In this document: positions 24,764 through 33,480 of the stretch, piece after piece
Layout: every line of letters starts with the position of its first letter
Position numbering within the stretch: position 1 is the first letter of the stretch
From: JAXLWB01 sp046328715
GTDB lineage: Bacteria > Chloroflexota > Anaerolineae > Caldilineales > Caldilineaceae
NCBI GenBank assembly: GCA_046328715.1
Contig: JAXLWB010000002.1
Location: 62,001 to 126,000, forward strand
DNA: 64,000 bases
Reading direction: 5' to 3'
Made by a program: the position numbers and the translations under genes
Notes under the pieces: model-generated
What the model was told of the DNA's origin: nothing
Seen by the model: only the letters and a program-made list of their open reading frames with translations
Databases searched by the model: none

Positions 24764-26185
24764 ATGGCAGCACAAGCACAAACCCTCAAGGTGCGTACAG
24801 CCTCAACCGTAGCTGGCACCGCTGAGATATGGAAAGTGATTCTCGCTTCGGCGCTCGGCACGATGATCGAATGGTATGACTTTTACATTTTCGGCAGTTT
24901 GGCAACTGTAATTTCCACCCAGTTCTTCCCGGCAAAGGATCCAACGGCAGCGTTGCTCTCCACGCTGGCAACCTTTGGTGCAGGCTTTGCCGCTCGCCCG
25001 TTTGGGGCGTTGGTCTTTGGTCGTGTCGGCGATCTGGTTGGACGGAAGTACGCCTTTTTGGTAACGCTTTTGATTATGGGTGGCGCAACCACCGTTATTG
25101 GGCTGCTGCCCACTTACACACAGGTGGGTTTGTTGGCACCAGGCATTCTGTTGCTGATCCGCATTGTACAAGGCCTGGCGCTTGGTGGTGAATATGGCGG
25201 TGCAGCAGTGTATGTGGCCGAGCATGTGCCGGACAATCGCCGTGGCTTTTACACGAGCTTTATTCAAATCACAGCAACACTCGGACTCTTTATCTCACTG
25301 CTCGTCATCCTCGGCGTGCGCGGCACAATGAGCAAGGATGCCTTCAACGCATGGGGATGGCGCGTTCCCTTTATTCTCTCCATTTTCTTGGTCGGCATCT
25401 CTGTCTATATCCGCTCTAAGATGAAAGAATCACCGCTCTTCTCGAAGCTGAAGAGCGAAGGCAAAACCTCGAAGTCGCCACTCAAAGATAGCTTTGGCAA
25501 TTCTGCGAACTGGAAAATTATTCTGACTGTGCTCTTTGGCGCTGCGGCAGGTCAGGCGGTAGTGTGGTATACAGGTCAGTTCTATGTCAACACCTGGCTG
25601 AAGACCGCCTTGAAGATCGATGCAGTGACTTCGGATACGGTGGTGGCGCTGGCGCTCTTGGCGGGTATGCCCTTCTTCGTCCTCTTTGGGGCTTTGTCTG
25701 ACCGAATCGGTCGCAAGAAAGTGATGATGGCTGGTAACTTGATCGCAGCCATCTTCACTTATCCAATCTTCAAGATGATCCAGAGCTACGGTGGAACGAT
25801 TGTACAGTCAGTCGATGCAGCAGGAAAGGCAGTGGTCGATGCAGCAGGAAAGCCGGTGATGGTAGCCCAGAATCCCAATACCTTCATGATTGGTGTGATG
25901 ATCTGGATCCTGGTGCTCTTTGTGACAATGGTCTATGGGCCGATTGCGGCCTTCCTGGTCGAATCGTTCCCAGCCAAGATTCGCTATTCGTCGGTCTCCT
26001 TGCCTTACCATGTGGGCAATGGTTACTTTGGTGGTTTCTTGCCCTTGATTGCGACGTCCGTGGTCGCCAGCACAGGCAATATCTTTGCCGGTCTGTGGTT
26101 CCCGATTGCAATCGCCAGCATGACTTTTATTATCGGCACCTTGTTGCTCAAAGAGACCAATCATATGGAAATTCATCATGAATAG
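24764..26185 (+). CDS. MFS transporter, metabolite:H+ symporter (MHS) family
   Basis: 473-residue transporter with twelve predicted membrane segments. The MHS signature MIEWYDFYIFG lies at residues 34-44 and the MFS loop 2-3 motif GRVGDLVGRK at 86-95. Relatives import dicarboxylates, shikimate, proline/betaine or alpha-ketoglutarate with protons. The loop before membrane segment nine contains a 24-bp in-frame tandem duplication (25811-25858, VDAAGKA then VDAAGKP). ATG 24764 follows gaggaggaatt. The neighbouring acyl-CoA synthetases suggest a carboxylate substrate, which is inference. Confidence 0.9.
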   Translation: MAAQAQTLKVRTASTVAGTAEIWKVILASALGTMIEWYDFYIFGSLATVISTQFFPAKDPTAALLSTLATFGAGFAARPFGALVFGRVGDLVGRKYAFLVTLLIMGGATTVIGLLPTYTQVGLLAPGILLLIRIVQGLALGGEYGGAAVYVAEHVPDNRRGFYTSFIQITATLGLFISLLVILGVRGTMSKDAFNAWGWRVPFILSIFLVGISVYIRSKMKESPLFSKLKSEGKTSKSPLKDSFGNSANWKIILTVLFGAAAGQAVVWYTGQFYVNTWLKTALKIDAVTSDTVVALALLAGMPFFVLFGALSDRIGRKKVMMAGNLIAAIFTYPIFKMIQSYGGTIVQSVDAAGKAVVDAAGKPVMVAQNPNTFMIGVMIWILVLFVTMVYGPIAAFLVESFPAKIRYSSVSLPYHVGNGYFGGFLPLIATSVVASTGNIFAGLWFPIAIASMTFIIGTLLLKETNHMEIHHE

Positions 26186-26214
26186 TAGCGACAGCCGACG
26201 TTTCTAGTTGTAAG

Positions 26215-26257
26215 CAAGACAGTTAGGTCACAATCCCCAGTTGCCCTAACTGTTTTG
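26215..26257 (+). terminator. Likely terminator after the MHS transporter
   Basis: 13-bp arms 26215-26227 and 26245-26257 (one G-T pair) with a 17-nt loop and a right arm ending in tgttttg. It lies 30 bp after the stop. The rest of the 303-bp gap holds the promoter at 26416-26444. Confidence 0.5.
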
Positions 26258-26415
26258 TGATTACATCATTTTCATCTGCATTCAACTCAATCTTTCTCCT
26301 TTCAACTAGACCAAGTGAAACCGTAAAATCAGGCAGAAAAAGCGCTGACCTCTTGCCTAAGTCTTGATGATATGGCGCTTTACGGTTGTGATCGACCATT
26401 ACACCATAAGCACGA

Positions 26416-26444
26416 TTGACAGTCGCTATAGAAACGACTATGAT
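26416..26444 (+). promoter_or_regulatory. Sigma-70-type promoter for the symporter-kinase operon
   Basis: TTGACA (26416-26421), a 17-bp spacer, then TATGAT (26439-26444): close to consensus in both boxes. It lies 45 bp upstream of the small membrane protein gene at 26489. Confidence 0.75.
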
Positions 26445-26488
26445 CTTTTTACGAAGGATTGTGTTGATTTCCAGGATAAAAAAGAGCC

Positions 26489-26686
26489 ATGAAACGTAAA
26501 GCGATCACCAGCCAGCAGTTGGTAGTGATCTTTGTCGTCGGTTGTCTATTACTCAACTATCCGCTATTATCGATCTTTAGTCATGATCGGTTGCTGGCAG
26601 GCATCCCTGTGCTCTTTCTCTATGTGTTTACAGTTTGGTTGCTGTTGATTCTGTTGACAGCCATTGTACTGAGGAAGAAGACTTGA
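26489..26686 (+). CDS. Small two-segment membrane protein preceding the symporter-kinase
   Basis: 65-residue protein with two predicted membrane segments (about residues 11-31 and 38-60) and a basic C-terminus RKKT. I do not recognise a family with certainty. Its position, just before a sodium:solute-symporter gene and 104 bp from it, is like that of the small accessory proteins that partner many SSS-family transporters. It is preceded by a good promoter. It may help to insert or regulate the symporter domain; that is inference from context. Confidence 0.7.
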   Translation: MKRKAITSQQLVVIFVVGCLLLNYPLLSIFSHDRLLAGIPVLFLYVFTVWLLLILLTAIVLRKKT

Positions 26687-26730
26687 CAGGTTGAAGAGAT
26701 GAAAACTGATGGTTGAATCGAGAATACTAT

Positions 26731-26772
26731 CACCTTGTCACCCAGTCATCCTGTCACCTTGTCATCCCCTCA
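26731..26772. repeat. GTCACCTT word repeat, single arm
   Basis: Runs of tcaccttgtcacccagtcatcctgtcacc in the leader before the symporter-kinase ATG. A similar word (gtcaccttatcacctt) recurs near 44925-44945. Only a weak complementary arm lies upstream (26684-26710). Confidence 0.55.
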
Positions 26773-26790
26773 CCGCTTTACCCCAGAACC

Positions 26791-29565
26791 ATGCTTTATG
26801 ATCTGTTCATCATCTTTGTATCGCTAGGCTATGTGGGGTTGCTCTTTGCAATCGCTCGCTTTAGCGATCAGCGTGCGGACAAAGGCCAAAGTATCATCAA
26901 CAATCCCTATGTCTATGCGCTCTCGATGGCGATCTACTGTACTGCATGGACCTTTTATGGCAGTGTCGGTTGGGCAGCGACCTTTGGCATCGGCTTTGCG
27001 CCCATCTATTTAGGGCCGACCCTCCTGGCAATCGTCTGGTATTTTGTACTGCGCAAGATCGTGCGCATCAGCAAAATCAATCGTATTACCTCGATCGCTG
27101 ACTTTATCGCTTCACGTTATGGCAAGAGTTCACTGTTGGGCGGACTGGTGACAGTGATTGCCGTGATTGGCACGGTTCCCTATATTGCGTTGCAACTCAA
27201 GGCGATGTCCACGAGTTTTACGCAGATCTGGAACTTTCCGCAACTGGTCAGCAGTGCCCCGATTGCGTCGATCTTTACACCAGGTGATACACCTTTTTAC
27301 TTTGCCATTTTGCTGGCAGCCTTCGCCATCCTCTTTGGCACCCGCCATTTGGATGTGACGGAGCATCACGAAGGGTTGGTCGCTGCGGTCGCCTTTGAGT
27401 CAATTATCAAGCTTGTCTCATTTTTGGCAGTTGGCATCTTTGTCACCTTTACCCTTTTTCATGGTTTTGGCGATCTCTTTCAGCAGGCCTACAACAACGA
27501 AGCCTTACGTCCGCTGCTGTTGATTTCTGCAGGAGGCGAGACTTACGGCAGTTGGGGCGGGCTGATTCTGCTTTCGATGTTTGCCATTCTCTTCTTGCCG
27601 CGCCAGTTTCAGATGGCGGTGGTCGAAAATATGGATGAGCGGCATATCCGGCAGGCGAGTTGGCTCTTTCCGCTTTACTTGTTTGTCATTAATATTTTTG
27701 TGTTACCGATTGCCTTGGGCGGATTATTGCACTTTCCTTCCGGCACAATCAACGGCGACACTTTTGTTTTGAGCCTGCCCATCAGCACTGGCAATGTTGT
27801 CTTGGCGATGTTTGTCTTCCTTGGCGGCTTCTCGGCGGCGATGAGTATGGTGATCATCGAAACTGTGGCGCTGAGTACGATGGTTTCCAATAACTTGATC
27901 CTGCCATTGCTGCTACGTCTGCACATCGTCCGCCTGGAAGAAAAGGGTGATTTGAGTGGTTTGCTCTTGACGATTCGTCGGGTGACGATTGTTGTGCTCC
28001 TGCTGGCTGGCTATCTCTATTTTCATGCCACCGCATCGACCACCTCCTTGGTCTCGATTGGATTGATTTCCTTTGCCGCAGTAGCCCAGTTTGCACCCGC
28101 GCTACTGGGTGGCATTTATTGGGAACGAGGGACCTTTGCTGGCGCGCTCAGTGGTCTGATCGCAGGCTTTTTGATCTGGGGCTACACCTTACCCATGCCT
28201 ACTTTGGTCGGTATCGATTGGTTGCCATCCGATTTTTTAACCCATGGAATCGGCAGGATCGCTTGGTTACGCCCCTACCATCTCTTTGGCCTGGAAGGGC
28301 TCGATCCGGTTTCGCATTCGCTCTTCTGGAGTCTGCTGTTCAATGCTGGACTTTATGCTGTGGTTTCGCTGATGAGTTCACAGAGTGCGCTGGAACATAG
28401 CCAGGCCAACCACTTTGTCAATGTCTTCGACTATCTATCCCACGGCAATGAGGCGTTACCAGTTTGGCGCGGCAAGGCCAGCGTCACAACCCTTCATTCA
28501 CTGCTTGAACGACTGCTTGGCCAGACACGTGCCGATAATGAACTGATGGCCTTCGCCCGGCGGCGCGGGCTCGATTGGCAAGAGATGTTGGTCATGGAGA
28601 CACCCGCCGATCCAGCCTTGGTACAACGGGCCGAAATGGCGTTAGCGGGAGTGATGGGCGCAGCATCGGCTCGGGTTGCCATTGCCTCCGTAACCCAGGA
28701 AGAACGGATCGACATGAGCGAGGTGATGCGCATGATCGATGAAACGTCGCAGATCGTTGCCTACAGCCGCCAACTAGAGCAACGTTCGAAACAGTTGGAG
28801 CAAAAAACGCTTGAGCTCGAACAGGCAAGCGGCGAATTGCGGGCCGCCAATGAGCGGCTCACTGAATTTGACCGCCTCAAGGATGACTTTATCTCGACGG
28901 TGACGCACGAACTGCGCACACCGCTGACCACCATTCGCGCTCTCAGCGAACTCATGTATGATCATCCGAATATGGATGGGGACAAGCGCAGCCACTTTCT
29001 CGACATTGTGTTGAAGGAGTGCGAGCGATTGACACGGTTGATTAACCAGGTGTTGGACTTAGCCAAGCTTGAGTCGGGTATGGCCGACTGGCATTCGGCA
29101 GCGATCGATATGCAGGAGTTGCTCCAAGAAGCGGTGGAATCGACGCAGCAACTCAGTGCTACCAAGGCCATTGTACTGGAATGCGAGATTAGTAGTGATT
29201 TGCCCACGATCTGGGTGGATCGAGACCGGGTGACGCAAGTCGTGGTCAATCTGCTTTCCAACGCCATCAAATTTTGTGATGATGAGCAGGGCAAGGTGAG
29301 GGTACATGCATTTTGCCAAAATGGTTCAATCCAGGTCGATGTGAGCGACAATGGTCCCGGCCTAACTCAAGAGGAACAAAGTGTCATCTTTGAAAAATTC
29401 CGGCAGGTCAGCAACGCTCACAAAAAGCGCGCCCTGGGCACAGGCTTGGGGTTACCGATTAGTGCGCGCATTGTTTCCCATTTCGGGGGACAGCTTTGGG
29501 TCAAGAGTGCACCAGGGCGGGGATCGACCTTTTCGTTTACATTGCCAGTAAACAAGAGAGATTAG
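26791..29565 (+). CDS. Sodium:solute symporter-STAC-histidine kinase fusion (CbrA/CrbS-like)
   Basis: 924-residue sensor. Residues 1 to about 520 are a complete SSS-family transporter domain with about 13 membrane segments. Residues about 560-665 fit the STAC linker domain (ADNELMAFARRRGLDW, EVMRMIDETSQIVAYSRQL). A coiled coil leads to a HisKA domain with phosphoacceptor His706 (VTHELRTPLTT) and a HATPase domain (NLLSNAIKFC, VSDNGPGL, GTGLGLPISARIV). No PAS domain is seen. I chose ATG 26791; the upstream TTG at 26713 would translate a repeat element. CrbS and CbrA of this design tie solute uptake to control of acs and carbon use. The REC protein follows after 9 bp. Confidence 0.92.
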   Translation: MLYDLFIIFVSLGYVGLLFAIARFSDQRADKGQSIINNPYVYALSMAIYCTAWTFYGSVGWAATFGIGFAPIYLGPTLLAIVWYFVLRKIVRISKINRITSIADFIASRYGKSSLLGGLVTVIAVIGTVPYIALQLKAMSTSFTQIWNFPQLVSSAPIASIFTPGDTPFYFAILLAAFAILFGTRHLDVTEHHEGLVAAVAFESIIKLVSFLAVGIFVTFTLFHGFGDLFQQAYNNEALRPLLLISAGGETYGSWGGLILLSMFAILFLPRQFQMAVVENMDERHIRQASWLFPLYLFVINIFVLPIALGGLLHFPSGTINGDTFVLSLPISTGNVVLAMFVFLGGFSAAMSMVIIETVALSTMVSNNLILPLLLRLHIVRLEEKGDLSGLLLTIRRVTIVVLLLAGYLYFHATASTTSLVSIGLISFAAVAQFAPALLGGIYWERGTFAGALSGLIAGFLIWGYTLPMPTLVGIDWLPSDFLTHGIGRIAWLRPYHLFGLEGLDPVSHSLFWSLLFNAGLYAVVSLMSSQSALEHSQANHFVNVFDYLSHGNEALPVWRGKASVTTLHSLLERLLGQTRADNELMAFARRRGLDWQEMLVMETPADPALVQRAEMALAGVMGAASARVAIASVTQEERIDMSEVMRMIDETSQIVAYSRQLEQRSKQLEQKTLELEQASGELRAANERLTEFDRLKDDFISTVTHELRTPLTTIRALSELMYDHPNMDGDKRSHFLDIVLKECERLTRLINQVLDLAKLESGMADWHSAAIDMQELLQEAVESTQQLSATKAIVLECEISSDLPTIWVDRDRVTQVVVNLLSNAIKFCDDEQGKVRVHAFCQNGSIQVDVSDNGPGLTQEEQSVIFEKFRQVSNAHKKRALGTGLGLPISARIVSHFGGQLWVKSAPGRGSTFSFTLPVNKRD

Positions 29566-29574
29566 GAAAACCAT

Positions 29575-29958
29575 ATGTCTAAAACTGTATTGATTGTTGA
29601 TGATGAAACGAACATTGTTGTCTCACTCGAATTCTTGATGCAACAGGCGGGCTATCAAGTGGCCATTGCGCGCAGCGGCGAAGAGGCTCTGGAGCAGTTG
29701 GCTCGCGTGCAACCCTCGGTAGTCTTGCTTGATGTCATGTTGCCAGGCATTGATGGTTTTGAAGTGCTACAACACATTCGTCAAACACCGGATTTGCAAC
29801 AGATTGCGGTGATTATGCTGACTGCCAAAGGGCGAGATGTCGAGATTACCAAGGGATTGGCGTTTGGTGCGAATGCCTATATCACCAAACCCTTTTCGAC
29901 GCGCGATCTACTCAACGAAGTTCGCCGCCATACGGAACCTCATGTCGTTCCCTCCTAG
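29575..29958 (+). CDS. Single-domain response regulator (CheY-like)
   Basis: 127-residue receiver domain with no output domain: acidic pair DD (9-10), phosphoacceptor Asp53 (VLLDVMLPG), switch Thr in MLTAKG and Lys in YITKPFS. It is translated with the symporter-kinase 9 bp upstream, so it is its likely phosphoryl acceptor. A stand-alone receiver must pass its signal by protein contact or onward phosphotransfer. This differs from CrbS-CrbR, where the partner is a LuxR-type DNA-binding regulator; two such regulators are encoded within this window. Confidence 0.93.
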   Translation: MSKTVLIVDDETNIVVSLEFLMQQAGYQVAIARSGEEALEQLARVQPSVVLLDVMLPGIDGFEVLQHIRQTPDLQQIAVIMLTAKGRDVEITKGLAFGANAYITKPFSTRDLLNEVRRHTEPHVVPS

Positions 29959-29961
29959 ATC

Positions 29962-29975
29962 GGGGAATATTTCCT
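29962..29975. promoter_or_regulatory. GGG-N8-CCY motif copy upstream of the eRF1-like gene
   Basis: GGGGAATATTTCCT, a near-palindrome with one mismatch in the last triplet. It lies 212 bp before the next gene. A second weaker copy, GGGAATCTACCCC, lies at 30116-30128, about 60 bp before the start. Confidence 0.4.
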
Positions 29976-30187
29976 CTCCGTTTGCGTGAAAAAAGCCTCT
30001 ACCTTCTCCTCTCATCCTTTGCTATCTTGATGATATATGGATAACGATATCCAGTTATCCACTGTACCTCTTGTATAGGTGGTAAATGAGTTTTGTTACG
30101 AGCGAAAGATTGTCCGGGAATCTACCCCATTTCCGCAGTAACAATCGCCTTCGCAAGAGATCGAATGTCATCAAAAGGAGAATCTAG

Positions 30188-31381
30188 GTGGAACTGAAGA
30201 CGCTGCAGAAACAGATCCGCGCCCTTGCCACGATTGAAGAAAACGCCGACCCGTTTGTGAGTTGTTACCTGACACTCACACCAGAGCCAATGTCGTGGCG
30301 CGAGATCTATGATAAACGGCTTTACCTGCTACGCCGCAGCTTGCGTGGCGATGCTCGGTGGGCATTTGAAGAGGCAGTCGGCAAAATCGAGGCATTTTTG
30401 GCAAAGGAGCTTGCGAATGAATCCAGAGGCGTGGCAATCTTCGCACGCGGAGGCGAGAAACCTTTCTTTCTAGGATTGCAATTTCAAGTACCATTGCCGA
30501 CTTGGATCAATGTAAATTCTACACCAAACATCTACCATTTAGTGGAATTGAAAGATACGTACCACCGGTTTGTCGTAATGCTCACGACTACCGATCGTGC
30601 CCGTATTCTGGAAGTGAATCTAGGAGCAGTCACTGAAGAGATTTGGCGGCAACGACCCGCAATGCGCAAGCGTGTCGGTCGCGAGTGGACGAAAGAGCAT
30701 TACCAAAATCATCAGCGAGAACAGACAGATCGCTTTCTAAAAGAGAAGATCTCCATTTTAGATAACCTCATGCGGGCAGGAGGTCACACCCACTTGATAC
30801 TGGTGGGGCAACCTTGGGAAACCGAACGAATCTCCCGCGCATTGCCTAAGCGGCTCGCCACCAAGGTGATCGATACCATTCCAGCTTCAGGCAACGAGCC
30901 AATTTCGGACGTGGTGTCAACCACACTTGCCCGTTTTATCGAAACTGAGGAACGCGAATCACAGGAAATTGCCGAAGTTTTATATCAAGAGATCCTCAGC
31001 GATGGGTTAGCGGTCGTGGGTACGCAAGCTACGCTAGACGCACTCCGGCGCTATCAGGTAGATGTGTTGGTTATGGCACAATCCTACGCGCCCCAGTTTG
31101 GTTGGTGCTGTAATGATTGCGCAACACTCGCAGTCAGCCGCAACGCGCCACACTCCTGCGCCCATTGTAAAGGTTACCTCTTTCACAGTGTAGATTTACG
31201 CGAAGAGCTGGTACGGTTAGCAGAACAGCAGAGCGCCAAAGTAGAAGTGGTGATGCACAACGAAGCACTCATCGAACTCGGTGGAATTGGTGCGCTACTG
31301 CGCTATCGCCTTCCGACCGACATTCAGGAAGTAGAATTTCCTATCACGAATCAACCTACGCTCCTTGCAGAATTTGCGTAG
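30188..31381 (+). CDS. eRF1-like protein (baeRF family, related to Rv2629-type release-factor homologues)
   Basis: 397-residue protein that resembles archaeal aRF1. The N-terminal domain spans about 1-140. A middle domain has no GGQ motif and instead reads KEHYQNHQREQTDRF at residues 169-183, where release factors have their peptidyl-tRNA hydrolysis loop. The C-terminal domain has a zinc-ribbon-like Cys set (Cys307, Cys308, Cys311, Cys324, Cys327) and ends with the aRF1-like ELGGIGALLRYR (363-374). Bacterial members are thought to act on stalled ribosomes or translation under stress. The start is GTG 30188 with aaaggag 10 bases upstream. It lies next to a stress regulon and is convergent with a NarL regulator. 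Confidence 0.82.
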   Translation: MELKTLQKQIRALATIEENADPFVSCYLTLTPEPMSWREIYDKRLYLLRRSLRGDARWAFEEAVGKIEAFLAKELANESRGVAIFARGGEKPFFLGLQFQVPLPTWINVNSTPNIYHLVELKDTYHRFVVMLTTTDRARILEVNLGAVTEEIWRQRPAMRKRVGREWTKEHYQNHQREQTDRFLKEKISILDNLMRAGGHTHLILVGQPWETERISRALPKRLATKVIDTIPASGNEPISDVVSTTLARFIETEERESQEIAEVLYQEILSDGLAVVGTQATLDALRRYQVDVLVMAQSYAPQFGWCCNDCATLAVSRNAPHSCAHCKGYLFHSVDLREELVRLAEQQSAKVEVVMHNEALIELGGIGALLRYRLPTDIQEVEFPITNQPTLLAEFA

Positions 31382-31394
31382 ACAGTGCCTAAGG

Positions 31395-31442
31395 TAAACC
31401 CTTGGCAAGTTTGGCATGATCGACAAACTTGCCAAGGGTTTA
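31395..31442. terminator. Bidirectional 18-bp hairpin between convergent genes
   Basis: Arms 31395-31412 and 31425-31442 are perfect complements with a 12-nt loop. The right arm includes the stop codon of the minus-strand regulator. It can serve both converging transcripts. Confidence 0.75.
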
Positions 31443-32090
31443 CTCGATCGCGGAAATTAGCCCACGTTGCCGGGCAACCAGTGCAGCTTGGGTGCGATTC
31501 GTCACTTGTAACTTCTGAAAGATTTCGCTGAGCCGATTCCCGACCGTTTTTTCTGACAAGTAAAGCTGACCGGCAATGGTACGATTATCCAGTCCGGCTG
31601 CCACCAGTTTTAGGATATCCAGTTCCCGCTCCGTGAGTGATTCCACCATCTCTGGCGTAGATGTCGGACGCCGCACCGCCTCAAAGACGCGCGCAGTCAA
31701 GGTAGGATCGAGCGCAGACTCCCCTTGTTCTACCCGTTCAATCACCGAGATCAGCTCCTCGGCATCCGCATCCTTCAACAGATAGCCTTTTACACCCGCT
31801 CGGATCGCATCCAGTAGATGTTGATCTTGACGATACATGGTCAACATGATGATCTTGAGTTGGGGATGGCTGGTGGCTAGCTGTCGCGCAACTGCAATGC
31901 CATCCAGCTCAGGCATTTGAATGTCAAGCAGCAAGATGTCGGGAAAACAACGATCTACGAGATCCAACACCTCTCGCCCCGTGCGAGCTTCCCCCACAAC
32001 CTCAAAGTCAGTTTTACGCTCAACAAGCTCCCGTAGCCCTTGGCGAAACATCCGATGGTCATCCGCCAATAGTAATTTCGCTCGCCCCAT
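31440..32090 (-). CDS. NarL/DosR-like response regulator
   Basis: 216-residue regulator. The receiver domain has DD (10-11), phosphoacceptor Asp56 (LLLDIQMP), Thr in MLTMYR and Lys in YLLKDAD. The helix-turn-helix reads LTERELDILKLVAAGL then SEKTVGNRLSEIFQKL. The EKTVxN of the recognition helix matches the DNA-contacting stretch of mycobacterial DosR (EKTVKN), unlike the other LuxR-type proteins in this window (ENTVRF, GTVKTH). Its start lies inside the kinase gene, a 32-base overlap, so the two are co-translated. It is the best candidate to bind the GGG-N8-CCC motifs around it. Confidence 0.92.
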   Translation of the reverse strand: MGRAKLLLADDHRMFRQGLRELVERKTDFEVVGEARTGREVLDLVDRCFPDILLLDIQMPELDGIAVARQLATSHPQLKIIMLTMYRQDQHLLDAIRAGVKGYLLKDADAEELISVIERVEQGESALDPTLTARVFEAVRRPTSTPEMVESLTERELDILKLVAAGLDNRTIAGQLYLSEKTVGNRLSEIFQKLQVTNRTQAALVARQRGLISAIE

Positions 32091-33474
32091 TAATCTGCTC
32101 CTGAAGTGGAATCCAAATGCGTAATTCTGTCCCTGCGCCCGGTTGCGAAAGAATGGTCAGTCGCCCTTGCAGTGCATTGAGCCGTTCTGCCATCTGCCGC
32201 AGTCCCAACTGTGTGGCATCCGCCCCCATAGCGCCAGGCAAGAAGCCACGCCCATTGTCGCTGATCGTCAACTGCAGCCCACCATCGAGGCGAGCACACT
32301 GCACACGTACCGCTGTGGCCTCTGCATGTTTAGCAGCATTGGTCAGTGCCTCCTGCACGATGCGAAAGCAGATTGCTTCCAGTTGCGGCGAAAGTACGGT
32401 TGAAAGTTCACCCAAATCGACGGTGGTTTCCCATCCTTGTTGATTGGCAAACTCACTAATATAACGGTGCAGCCCACCGACAAAGCCCAATTCATCAAAT
32501 TGGACAGGGCGCAAGGCAAAGATGGCTCGACGCAACTCGGCGATTTGTTCACGGAGCATCGGCTTTAGCTCAATCAATTCCTGACGAAGTTTCTGAGGTT
32601 CCCGATCCAGCCAATCCAGCCAGAGATCGACACGCATCCTACGAAAGGCCAGCGTCTGCGCCAAACCATCGTGAATGTCGCGGGCAATTCTGGCCCGCTC
32701 TTCCGCAATTGCCCGCTCTAATTCGTAAATGGCCCGCTCCTCGCGTGAACGGCGACGTGCCCCATTGATGGCCTCACCGATTTCACCAGCGATGGTATAG
32801 AGCAGCGCCAATTCGTCTTCGGCCAGGGTCACACGCTCTTTTGTAAAGAGTTCGATCCAGCCAATTTTAATCGTGCCGTCGAGGATTGCCAAGCGCAAAC
32901 AGAGTCCCGCCACGCCGTCGGGATCAGCCTGGGCGGTCAGCAATTGAGAGTTCTGTTGATCGTCAAAATTGTTGGCAAAGGCTGAACGAAGCTCATGGAT
33001 CTGTTCTACACTGAGACCAGATGTGCGTGCCAAAACGGCTTCGGTCGAGTCCTGCAACCAGAGCAGTGCCGCTTTACAGGGAATCAATCGTTGCGGATAA
33101 AGCAAAGCTCCATCGAGAAGATCATCGAGCGAAGTGGAGGCGGCGAGCGAACGGTTGACATCGCTCAGTAACGTCAGTTGGCTATTAGTGCGCTGTAATT
33201 TGCGGTTGAGTTCCTGTTGCTGGTCAAGCAGCTTTTCCAAGGCAGCCTGGTGACGTTGTTCTTGTTGGCTGATCCACGTAAAGCTAAACCAAATCGAAAA
33301 CCCGCCCAGTGTGCCCCAAAAGAGGATGTCAAAAAGCAATTCGGAGCGATTGGAGAGGTCATGCAAAAAGAATGACTCTCCCAATCGCCCCAAGGCAAAG
33401 GTGAGGGCAATGATGCCCCCCAACCACCAACGCCAACGAAGCAGGTACTGCCAAAATGATCTACTTGCCACCAT
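32059..33474 (-). CDS. Membrane sensor histidine kinase with GAF-like domain (HisKA_3)
   Basis: 471-residue kinase. Two membrane segments lie near the N-terminus (about 15-35 and 45-68), followed by a coiled coil and a GAF-like domain (about 105-240, SLAASTSLDDLLDGAL onwards). The HisKA_3 helix carries His268 (ARDIHDGLAQTLAF) and the ATPase domain has an N-box (IVQEALTNAAKHAEA), G1 (ISDNGRGF) and G2 (GLRQMAERL). A GAF domain ahead of HisKA_3 is the DosS/DosT design, but I cannot identify a haem ligand. The gene follows htpX by 6 bp and overlaps the regulator gene, giving an htpX-kinase-regulator operon. Confidence 0.92.
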   Translation of the reverse strand: MVASRSFWQYLLRWRWWLGGIIALTFALGRLGESFFLHDLSNRSELLFDILFWGTLGGFSIWFSFTWISQQEQRHQAALEKLLDQQQELNRKLQRTNSQLTLLSDVNRSLAASTSLDDLLDGALLYPQRLIPCKAALLWLQDSTEAVLARTSGLSVEQIHELRSAFANNFDDQQNSQLLTAQADPDGVAGLCLRLAILDGTIKIGWIELFTKERVTLAEDELALLYTIAGEIGEAINGARRRSREERAIYELERAIAEERARIARDIHDGLAQTLAFRRMRVDLWLDWLDREPQKLRQELIELKPMLREQIAELRRAIFALRPVQFDELGFVGGLHRYISEFANQQGWETTVDLGELSTVLSPQLEAICFRIVQEALTNAAKHAEATAVRVQCARLDGGLQLTISDNGRGFLPGAMGADATQLGLRQMAERLNALQGRLTILSQPGAGTELRIWIPLQEQINGASEITIGG

Positions 33475-33480
33475 GTATCC

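Noticed and set aside
26713..26790. Upstream TTG start for the symporter-kinase
   Set aside because: It would translate the GTCACCTT word repeat; ATG 26791 gives the normal N-terminus for the transporter domain.
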